DNA from: Pseudomonas tensinigenes
GTDB taxonomy: Bacteria; Pseudomonadota; Gammaproteobacteria; Pseudomonadales; Pseudomonadaceae
Assembly (NCBI RefSeq): GCF_014268445.2
Contig: NZ_CP077089.1
Location: 672,501-736,500, forward strand
Length of the DNA: 64,000 nucleotides
Direction: 5' to 3'
In this document: in pieces, positions 56,315 through 64,000 of the stretch
Position numbering within the stretch: the first letter of the stretch is position 1
Layout of the letters: the number at the start of each line of letters is the position of its first letter
Translations under genes and position numbers: made by a program
Notes under the pieces: generated by a model
The model's database searches: none
Told to the model about the DNA's origin: nothing
Seen by the model: the letters and a program-made list of their open reading frames with translations, nothing else

Positions 56315-57104
56315 CTTCGGCGAGCTCCTTAATAAAGTAGGTGTGCAAATAATCGTTGAGCTTGCGCGAAGCTTGCGGGGCTGGCCCCTGCGCGGCGAAA
56401 GTCTGTGGGTCTATATCGGCGCCGACGCGAAAACTGAAGTGCACGCGGCGATTGGGGATTCGATACCAAGGCTCGGCTTTGGTCAGCGTGGTCGGGCTGA
56501 CCTTGATAATCACCGGCGTGAGGATTTTCGCACCGCGCAGGGCAATCGCCGCAGCGCCCCGATGAAAGGCCGGCGCCTGACCGGGCTGGGTGCGCGTGCC
56601 TTCGGGAAAGATGATCAGGGTCTGGCCGTTTTGCAGGGATTGGGCGGCGCCATCGAGCATGTCCATGCTGCCGTCGTTGCTGATGTATTCGGTGCTGCGC
56701 AGCGGGCCACGGGTGAAGGGGTTTTCCCACAGGCTTTTCTTCACCACGCAATTGGCCTGGCGCACCAGACCGATCAGGAACACCACGTCGATCAACGACG
56801 GGTGATTGGCGATGATCATCTGCCCGGGGCGGCCAAGACGTTCAGCCCCTTGAATGTCATAGGTCAGCACGCCGGTACGGGCCATGAACCGGACGAAAAA
56901 CCAGAACAGCCGACTGACGGTCTGCCGCGCGCGCTGCCGATGTTTCAGCGCATCACCCGGCAGGCATCCGAGCAGCGGAAACACCAGCACGCGCAGGCAC
57001 AGTCCGCCCAGCCCGAACAGGGCGAAGCTTGCAGCGGTAGCCAGCAAGCGCCAGTAATAGGCGTCGCGGTTTTTCTCGGTCACGGGTTGCGTTGCCAGGT
57101 CCAT
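56295..57104 (-). CDS. PlsC-type 1-acylglycerol-3-phosphate acyltransferase homologue
   Basis: The 269-residue protein has the PlsC motifs: NHPSLIDVV (HX4D catalytic pair), then FPEGTRT (acceptor phosphate binding). An N-terminal hydrophobic stretch (ALFGLGGLCLRVLVFPLLG) anchors it. It probably joins the polyene acyl chain to a glycerophosphate-like acceptor. The ATG at 57104 overlaps the end of the chain-length-factor gene by 25 bases. The frame is open further upstream, but only inside that gene. Confidence 0.9.
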   Translation of the reverse strand: MDLATQPVTEKNRDAYYWRLLATAASFALFGLGGLCLRVLVFPLLGCLPGDALKHRQRARQTVSRLFWFFVRFMARTGVLTYDIQGAERLGRPGQMIIANHPSLIDVVFLIGLVRQANCVVKKSLWENPFTRGPLRSTEYISNDGSMDMLDGAAQSLQNGQTLIIFPEGTRTQPGQAPAFHRGAAAIALRGAKILTPVIIKVSPTTLTKAEPWYRIPNRRVHFSFRVGADIDPQTFAAQGPAPQASRKLNDYLHTYFIKELAEDERSES

Positions 57105-57805
57105 ACGCGATTTTTCCAGGCATGTTGGCAATGGGGTTGCTGGCCGAGCAGGGTTCGCAGCAAGTTGAGCGCGTGCGGCCAGTGCGCTTTTGACCGTGTT
57201 TCTGTGGTGCTGTTCAGGGTCAGCCGCCAGTCGGTACCGGGGGTGAGCAAAAGACCGAGCGCGTAGGGAAACGGCACGTCGTCGATCCACGCCGAATACG
57301 CTTCGGGCGGTTGTTCTTCGGTGATCACCAGCAACACCGCCGGGGCGCCTTCATTGAGCAGGGCTGCGGCTTCGAGCATGCCGTGTTCGAGGCCGTCGCC
57401 GGCAGCGGCGAGGGCAGTCATTTCGCTGGTCTCGCCGCGCATGATCGACCACAAGCCGATGATCGCGTTGTGCACCGAGAGGCTGAACTGCGTCGGCGAC
57501 AGCGGCTGTTCGTTGGCCAGATCGGTGAGGATCTCGTAGGTACGCGGGGTTTCGCCGTGACGCGAAACGAACACCAGCGGCAGATTCTCCCGTCCGTCGG
57601 CCAAGGGCCAGCCCACGCTGAACGCCATGCGCGCCAGTCGGCTGAGGCGGCGGCGCTGCATGGCCGGCAAAAACGACACATCGGGCGCGGCATCACTGCG
57701 CTGGAGCACGACCGGTTGTCGGCTCCAGGCCTGCCAGGCGTCCACGCTGTCGAGGCCAGGAGCCCACGCGCGCCATTGGGCGATGTTGAAGTTGATCACG
57801 GACAT
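57080..57805 (-). CDS. Ketosynthase-like chain-length factor (ApeC-type)
   Basis: The 241-residue protein resembles the N-terminal part of a beta-ketoacyl synthase (PLVFVSRHGETPRTYEIL, SPTQFSLSVHNAIIGLWSI). It lacks the nucleophilic Cys and the two His of an active ketosynthase. In enterobacteria ApeC is the partner of ApeO and sets or stabilises chain length. It is the first gene of the aryl polyene operon, starting about 80 bases after the predicted promoter. Confidence 0.88.
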   Translation of the reverse strand: MSVINFNIAQWRAWAPGLDSVDAWQAWSRQPVVLQRSDAAPDVSFLPAMQRRRLSRLARMAFSVGWPLADGRENLPLVFVSRHGETPRTYEILTDLANEQPLSPTQFSLSVHNAIIGLWSIMRGETSEMTALAAAGDGLEHGMLEAAALLNEGAPAVLLVITEEQPPEAYSAWIDDVPFPYALGLLLTPGTDWRLTLNSTTETRSKAHWPHALNLLRTLLGQQPHCQHAWKNRVWTWQRNP

Positions 57806-57893
57806 TCATCCCGCCCCTGCGGGCTTTTGTTGACGCGTTTGGTCGCCAAAGCCGCAGCAGGCTTGACGTGGCGCTTGGCGCCGGGTGGCGCGC

Positions 57894-57922
57894 ATTATCC
57901 CGGTGCGACGAGTGTGTAGCAA
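57894..57922 (-). promoter_or_regulatory. Predicted sigma-70 promoter of the aryl polyene operon
   Basis: On the minus strand TTGCTA is followed by a 17-base spacer and GATAAT. Transcription would start about 80 bases before the first gene. Confidence 0.5.
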
Positions 57923-57930
57923 ATGCTGGT

Positions 57931-57953
57931 TACATTTTGTGCAATGAAATGTA
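57931..57953. promoter_or_regulatory. Inverted repeat upstream of the aryl polyene promoter
   Basis: TACATTT-N9-AAATGTA, flanked by GGT and CC, is centred about 55 bases before the predicted start of transcription. That is where an activator commonly binds. Confidence 0.45.
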
Positions 57954-58161
57954 CCGAGTGGTTCGCAAGAAAACTGTCACTTGGCCATTATCCAGATCGT
58001 GAGCGGCTTGTCTGTCAGGAATCTCGGCGATCAATGGCGGCGATTGCCCTATCTGTCCGCGGATATTTGCACCTGACTTTGTAGTCCGTGTCCGTCAAGG
58101 TAGCGAAGCGAGGTCGAGCGCATCTACACTCGGTCATTCTTTGATACACGGAGGTTTGGTC

Positions 58162-58932
58162 ATGCGGCGCGTGGTGTTCAATCAGAAAGGTGGCGTAGGC
58201 AAGTCGAGCATTGCCTGCAATCTGGCGGCGGTCAGCGCGAGCGAGGGTTATCGCACGCTGTTGGTGGACCTCGATGCCCAGGCCAACTCCACTCAATATC
58301 TGACCGGGCTGACCGGCAATGACATCCCGATGGGAATTGCCGACTTCTTCAAGCAGACCCTGTCTTCGGGGCCGTTCTCGAAGAAGAATCAGGCGGATAT
58401 CTACGAAACGCCGTTCGACAACCTGCACATCATCACCGCGACGGCCGAGCTGGCCGATTTGCAGCCCAAGCTCGAGGCCAAGCACAAGATCAACAAGTTG
58501 CGTAAGTTGCTGGATGAGTTGTCCGAGGATTACGACCGGATTTACCTCGATACCCCGCCAGCCTTGAATTTCTATGCAGTATCGGCGTTGATTGCCGCTG
58601 ATCGGGTATTGATTCCCTTCGACTGCGACAGCTTTTCCCGTCAGGCTCTGTACGGCCTGATCGCGGAAATCGAAGAGCTGAAGGAAGACCACAACGAAGG
58701 TCTGGAAGTAGAAGGCATTGTGGTCAATCAGTTTCAGGCCCGGGCAAGCCTGCCTCAGCAGATGCTCGATGAGTTGATTACTGAAGGTTTGCCGGTATTG
58801 CCGGTGTATCTGAGCAGTTCTGTGCGCATGCGCGAATCGCACCAGGCCAGCATGCCGCTGATTCACCTCGACCCACGACACAAGCTGACCCAGCAGTTCG
58901 TTGAACTGCACAATCTGCTCGAAGATCACTGA
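58162..58932 (+). CDS. Orphan ParA-family ATPase
   Basis: The 256-residue P-loop ATPase has the deviant Walker [15 protein letters not shown] at the very N-terminus, the Walker A' DLDAQANST and Walker [10 protein letters not shown]. ParA/MinD-type ATPases position DNA or protein complexes. No parB-like gene is adjacent, so it is not an obvious segregation system. The ATG at 58162 has GGAGG eight bases upstream, and an in-frame TTG/ATT region seven codons earlier lacks a site. It is divergent from the aryl polyene operon. Confidence 0.9.
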   Translation: MRRVVFNQKGGVGKSSIACNLAAVSASEGYRTLLVDLDAQANSTQYLTGLTGNDIPMGIADFFKQTLSSGPFSKKNQADIYETPFDNLHIITATAELADLQPKLEAKHKINKLRKLLDELSEDYDRIYLDTPPALNFYAVSALIAADRVLIPFDCDSFSRQALYGLIAEIEELKEDHNEGLEVEGIVVNQFQARASLPQQMLDELITEGLPVLPVYLSSSVRMRESHQASMPLIHLDPRHKLTQQFVELHNLLEDH

Positions 58933-58955
58933 TTTCCCGGATTGCACCCAACCCC

Positions 58956-59046
58956 CTGTGGGAGCGAGCCTGCTCGCGAAGAGGCCAGTACATTCAACAT
59001 CTGTGTTGACTGAACGGACGCCTTCGCGAGCAGGCTCGCTCCCACA
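58956..59046. repeat. REP pair (REPIN), arms inward
   Basis: TGTGGGAGCGAGCCTGCTCG and its complement (59022-59045) flank about 42 bases. It lies between convergent parA and trxC. Confidence 0.9.
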
Positions 59047-59061
59047 TTGGGTCCTGGTGTG

Positions 59062-59496
59062 TCAGATCCCCTGGCTACGCAGCCACGCCATCAGCTGCGG
59101 CAGCGGAAACGCACCACTCTGCCGTGCCACTTCCTTGCCGTTCTTGAACAGAATCAAACTCGGAATCGAGCGAATCCCCAACTGCGCCGACAACTGCTGA
59201 TTCGCCTCGCTATCAAGCTTGGCCAAGCGGCACTTGCCCGCCAACTGCGCCGCCGCCTGCTCGAACACCGGCGCAAACGACTTGCACGGCCCGCACCAAT
59301 CCGCCCAGACATCCACCAACAACGGCAGATCGCCTTTGATCTGGCTGGCGTAATCACCTTGCTTGAGTTCGAAGGGTTTGCTCAACAGCACGGCGGATTT
59401 GCAGCGCCCGCACTTGGGCTGATCCGCCAGGCGCTCGGCGGGGATGCGGTTGAGGCCGTTGCAGGAGGGGCAGGGGATGAGGAGTGGTTCGGACAT
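59062..59496 (-). CDS. trxC: Thioredoxin 2
   Basis: The 144-residue protein has an N-terminal zinc ribbon (CPSC at 9-12 and CGRC at 29-32) and a thioredoxin domain with the redox motif WCGPC and the cis-Pro in RSIPSLILF. The extra zinc module separates it from TrxA. TrxC is usually induced by oxidative stress. The ATG start is preceded by a typical spacing but no strong ribosome site. Confidence 0.96.
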   Translation of the reverse strand: MSEPLLIPCPSCNGLNRIPAERLADQPKCGRCKSAVLLSKPFELKQGDYASQIKGDLPLLVDVWADWCGPCKSFAPVFEQAAAQLAGKCRLAKLDSEANQQLSAQLGIRSIPSLILFKNGKEVARQSGAFPLPQLMAWLRSQGI

Positions 59497-59578
59497 GATG
59501 GGTTCTCAGGCAGGACGTCTATGAGACTGATCTGGAGGCAAAGTCACGATTATCAAGGAATTGATCTGTAGGTCGTTA

Positions 59579-59599
59579 CCTTCCTCAGTTGAGGAAAGG
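59579..59599. promoter_or_regulatory. Inverted repeat upstream of the HigA-type gene
   Basis: TTCCTCA-GT-TGAGGAA with a further CC/GG pair on each side is a nearly perfect 20-base dyad. It lies about 90 bases before the ATG and may be an autoregulatory operator. Confidence 0.45.
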
Positions 59600-59683
59600 G
59601 CCTACGCACGTCTGCGCGGAGGCTGACTATCTGTATTTTATCTAATCGGTCATTTTGTGCAGAACTGAGCGAAATACCTTCCT

Positions 59684-60205
59684 ATGACCGCCAAGACCGT
59701 TAAACGCCTTCCACTCTCGGAGCTTTTGAAGGGCTCTGAATATCTAAAAACCTTAAATGCCCGGACGAGTTGTTCGCTCACCGGGGACTCTGTTGGCTTT
59801 GAAAGTGTTTGCCTTGATTCCGGTGCGGACCAAGGTCCGGGTCTCTTTACTCGTTTTCTGCAGTTGCCAGAAAACGAAGACGACTACGATGCCTTGGTGT
59901 TGGCGGTCGACGAACTGCTGGAAATTACCGGCGATGACGAGTCTCATCCGTTGATGAGCTTGGTGGATATCATTGGTGACTGGATTGAAGAATGGGATCA
60001 AACGCATCACCCGGTCCCAAAACCTCCGGGTTTTGAAGTATTGGGATATCTGATGCGTGAGCATGGTTTGACCCAGAGCGACTTGCCTGGAGTGGGCACT
60101 CAGTCAGTCGTCTCTGAGATCCTGAGCGGCAAGCGGCAACTAAACCTGCGACAGGTTCGATGGTTGGCTGAGTACTTCAAGCTGCCTGTAGACGTGTTTA
60201 TCTAG
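59684..60205 (+). CDS. HigA-family antitoxin-type regulator, unpaired
   Basis: The 173-residue protein has an acidic middle part (NEDDYDALVLAVDELLEI...SHPLMSLVDIIGDWIEEWDQTHHP) and a C-terminal Xre helix-turn-helix (LMREHGLTQSDLPGVGTQSVVSEILSGKRQLNLRQVRWLAEYF). This is the usual layout of HigA antitoxins that follow a HigB toxin. No toxin gene of the expected size precedes it. An N-terminal extension of about 70 residues is atypical. It could be an orphan antitoxin that now serves as a regulator, and the dyad upstream fits self-control. Confidence 0.85.
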   Translation: MTAKTVKRLPLSELLKGSEYLKTLNARTSCSLTGDSVGFESVCLDSGADQGPGLFTRFLQLPENEDDYDALVLAVDELLEITGDDESHPLMSLVDIIGDWIEEWDQTHHPVPKPPGFEVLGYLMREHGLTQSDLPGVGTQSVVSEILSGKRQLNLRQVRWLAEYFKLPVDVFI

Positions 60206-60211
60206 GCCGCC

Positions 60212-61723
<1,512 letters not shown>

Positions 61724-64000
61724 TTAGTCGAGTTTGGCCGGCGGCGGCTCTTGCAGCGGTTTCTGATCGTCGGCGATCGGCACGATGGTTTTCGTTTCCG
61801 GTTCGATCGGCACCATCTTGTATTCCTGACCGTGAAGGTTCTTCAGGTAGACCTCCATCTGGCGGAACGAGATGTTGATGTGCTGCTTCTTGAACTCGCG
61901 GTTGATAAAGCGGTTGACCTCATCGAGCACCGGATTGCGGTCACCGAGGTCGCGCACGTGCATGCGCAACTCGTGGTCGAGGGTGCTTTCGCCGAAGTTG
62001 AGGAAGTACACATGCGGCTCGGGTTCCTTGAGCACGCGCGGGTTCTCGCGGGCAGCCTTGAGCAGCAGTTCCTTGACCAGATCCAGATCCGAGCCGTAAT
62101 CGACACCGAGCTTCAGCGTCACGCGGGTGATGGTGTCGGTCAGCGACCAGTTGATCAATTGCCCGGTAATAAACGTCTTGTTCGGGACAATGATGTCCTT
62201 GCGGTCGAAGTCGGTGATGGTCGTGGCACGGATGCGGATCTTGCTCACCGTGCCCGACAGGTTGCCGATGGTGATGGTGTCACCGATCCGTACCGGACGT
62301 TCGAAGAGGATCATGATGCCGGAGATGAAGTTCGCAAAGATCTCCTGCATGCCGAAACCGAGGCCGACCGACAGCGCCGCCACCAGCCATTGCAACTTGT
62401 CCCAGCTGACGCCGAGGGTCGACAGGGTCGAGACGAAACCGACACCGGCGATCACGTAGGACAGCAACGTCGTGGTCGCATAAGCGCTGCCCTGGGCCAG
62501 ATTGAGCTTGGACAGCACAAACACTTCCAGCAGGCCGGGCAAGTTGCGCGCGAGGGCGAAGGTAATGCCGATGATGATCAGTGCGCCGAGCATGTCGCCG
62601 ATGCTGATCGGCACCATGCTCATGTTGGCGCCGGTGCCGCTGGTGTATTCGTAGAGGGTGATGTTGTCGAGGTACGAGAACACCGATATCAGGTCCGACC
62701 AGACCCAGTACAGCGCGGCGATGAAACCGCCGAGCAGGGCCAGACGGATCAGGCGCAGGGACTGTTCGTTGACCTTTTCGATGTCCAGAGTCGGCTCTTC
62801 GATCACCGCTTCGCCATCGCCAGCCTCTTTCGCTGCCTGACGTTTAGCCAGAGCGCGCTGGTAGGCCAGACGTCGCGCGGCGACGCTCAGGCCGCGAACG
62901 AATGTTGCTTCGATGACCAGCCAGAACATCAGCAGGTACAGGGTGTTGATCAGACGGTCGCTGAGTTTCAGCGCGGTGTAGTAGTAGCCGAAACATACCG
63001 CGACAAAAAGCGCGATCGGCAGCAGGGTGAACATCACGCCGACGGCCTTGCGGAACAGCGAGGCGTTTTCGTGGGCCGGGCTGCTGATCAGCAAGCGACT
63101 GAGCAGCCATGCCATCAACGCGTAGCAGGTCAGCACCACTGGCATGCCGAGGACGTCGTCGGCGAGCGCCGCCGGTTGTAATTCGGCGACCGCCACCACG
63201 GCCACCAGCGCCATGACCACCAGCCCGAGCCGGCGTACCCAGCCCTGAAGGAATTCGACCTGGGGTTTTTCCCAGCGGAAGTGCAATTCGGCCACACCGC
63301 CGGGCGCGAGGATTCGATAGGCGGTGTAGAACACCAGCCATGCCTGCCCCATCTGCAGGAGCGCTGCGCCCATGTTGGCATTCTGGCCGCGCGCGTCGAT
63401 CTGCAAGGCCAGCCCGCACAAGGCGAGGCCCAGCGCCACCGGCATCGCCAGCAGAATATTGATCAGAATGGCCTGCGGTGTGTGCCACTGGCTGTCGCGC
63501 TTGAAATGGCCGATGTCCTGGTGAACCTTGTTCAGGCGACCGTAGAGACTTTTGCGGCGCCACAGCAGTGCGCCGATCAGCAATGCCAGAGGCAGAAACA
63601 GCAAGGGGCGCTGGGTCAGGCCGTCGGTCAGCTCGCTCAGGCTGGAGGCCCACGGCAGTGTATCGACCTGGCGTTTCAGCCGCTCCGGTACACCCCGCAT
63701 CCACTCCAGATCCAGCGGCTTGTTGCTGGGAATCCAGAACATTTGCTCATCGAGGGTCGCACGCAGGCTCTGCGCGGTGCTCAGCAGTTGTTTCTGGTTG
63801 AGTTGCAGGGTGATCGATTCGTTGAGCATCGAGCTCAGTTCGCGGTTCAGGCGCTCCAGCAGATCAACGCGTGTGTTGGCCAGATCCAGCAGGCTTTTGC
63901 GCAACTGCGGGGTGACTTGTTCCGGCGGCTGAGTGGCCAGCAGGGTGTCGACATAGGACGCCGGATTGCTCAACAGTTCACGCTGCTGGCTGACGTCGAA
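61724..64000 (-). CDS. MscS-family mechanosensitive channel (MscK-like), 5' end beyond window
   Basis: The frame is open to the window edge, so at least 758 residues are present and the N-terminus lies outside. After a periplasmic helical part, about ten membrane helices follow. The MscS core has SVGLGFGMQEIFANFISGIMIL (TM3 pore helix) and the beta-domain FERPVRIGDTITIGNLSGTV with IRATTITDFDRKDIIVPNKTFI. The length and extra helices fit the MscK/KefA subfamily rather than short MscS. It would release solutes on osmotic down-shock. A short tail of Pro and acidic residues ends the protein. Confidence 0.9.
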   Translation of the reverse strand, partial: FDVSQQRELLSNPASYVDTLLATQPPEQVTPQLRKSLLDLANTRVDLLERLNRELSSMLNESITLQLNQKQLLSTAQSLRATLDEQMFWIPSNKPLDLEWMRGVPERLKRQVDTLPWASSLSELTDGLTQRPLLFLPLALLIGALLWRRKSLYGRLNKVHQDIGHFKRDSQWHTPQAILINILLAMPVALGLALCGLALQIDARGQNANMGAALLQMGQAWLVFYTAYRILAPGGVAELHFRWEKPQVEFLQGWVRRLGLVVMALVAVVAVAELQPAALADDVLGMPVVLTCYALMAWLLSRLLISSPAHENASLFRKAVGVMFTLLPIALFVAVCFGYYYTALKLSDRLINTLYLLMFWLVIEATFVRGLSVAARRLAYQRALAKRQAAKEAGDGEAVIEEPTLDIEKVNEQSLRLIRLALLGGFIAALYWVWSDLISVFSYLDNITLYEYTSGTGANMSMVPISIGDMLGALIIIGITFALARNLPGLLEVFVLSKLNLAQGSAYATTTLLSYVIAGVGFVSTLSTLGVSWDKLQWLVAALSVGLGFGMQEIFANFISGIMILFERPVRIGDTITIGNLSGTVSKIRIRATTITDFDRKDIIVPNKTFITGQLINWSLTDTITRVTLKLGVDYGSDLDLVKELLLKAARENPRVLKEPEPHVYFLNFGESTLDHELRMHVRDLGDRNPVLDEVNRFINREFKKQHINISFRQMEVYLKNLHGQEYKMVPIEPETKTIVPIADDQKPLQEPPPAKLD

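Larger units (their letters stand above)
57806..58161. other. Divergent spacer between the aryl polyene operon and parA
   Basis: No gene is seen. It holds the predicted operon promoter (57894-57922, minus), the dyad TACATTT (57931-57937) / AAATGTA (57947-57953), and a GGAGG site 8 bases before the parA ATG. The parA promoter could not be assigned. The short dyad CCGC-CCCT-GCGG at 57811-57821 lies in the operon leader. Confidence 0.55.

Noticed and set aside
57080..57805. First polyene gene considered as a frameshifted ketosynthase
   Set aside because: The length and the absence of the Cys-His-His residues agree with the ApeC-type chain-length factor, and no remaining ketosynthase half is found in another frame.

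Overview
This window is chromosomal DNA of a fluorescent pseudomonad, most likely the Pseudomonas fluorescens group. The signs are the class II PHA locus phaC1-phaZ-phaC2-phaD with convergent phaF, the order ponA-pilMNOPQ-aroK-aroB-damX-like-gltB-gltD-hemE, high GC with strong third-position bias, and many copies of a REP sequence with the core GTGGGAGCGAGCCTGCTCGC. No rRNA, tRNA, CRISPR array, insertion sequence or prophage was seen. About fifty protein genes are supported. Two run off the window edges: phaF at base 1 and a MscS-type channel at base 64000.

Layout. 1-5.6 kb: medium-chain-length polyhydroxyalkanoate synthesis, mobilisation and regulation. 5.9-13.4 kb: housekeeping genes on the minus strand (DUF971 protein, HslUV protease, SPOR protein, ArgS, PriA). 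13.6-16.1 kb: ribosomal protein L31, an exported thermonuclease-like protein and malic enzyme. 16.5-24 kb: PBP1A, divergent from the type IV pilus alignment and secretin genes pilMNOPQ. 24-27.4 kb: shikimate kinase, dehydroquinate synthase and a DamX-like protein. 27.7-35 kb: glutamate synthase gltBD and hemE. 35.2-37.5 kb: an MFS exporter divergent from a LysR regulator.

The accessory part is 37.6-58 kb. Its core is a minus-strand operon of about 18.5 kb (57805 down to about 39630) whose genes mostly overlap by 1-20 bases. It is an aryl polyene type II fatty-acid/polyketide pathway. It has two acyl carrier proteins, an AMP-ligase fused to an ApeI-type dehydratase, an ammonia-lyase, two ketosynthases, a ketosynthase-like chain-length factor, a ketoreductase and a second dehydratase. 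Two acyltransferases, a glycosyltransferase, a thioesterase, a LolA-like carrier, an MMPL exporter, a methyltransferase and a halogenase-like flavoprotein complete it. A CPA2-type antiporter is an unexpected member. In outline, the ammonia-lyase and ligase should supply an aromatic starter, the ACP-borne cycle extends it to a polyene, acyl/glycosyl transfer builds the lipid, and MMPL plus LolA move it to the outer membrane. At the end of the operon lies a lipoprotein with a C-terminal domain of unknown function. A second, secreted copy of that domain follows, and a HigBA-like toxin-antitoxin pair sits between the two.

58-64 kb: an orphan ParA ATPase, thioredoxin 2, an unpaired HigA-type antitoxin, the pseudokinase AMPylator SelO and the MscS-family channel. 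Three repeat families occur: the REP/REPIN family (nine places), an AGCTTGCAGCTT-type repeat (three places), and a roughly 183-bp long-inverted-repeat element (two copies, in opposite orientation).
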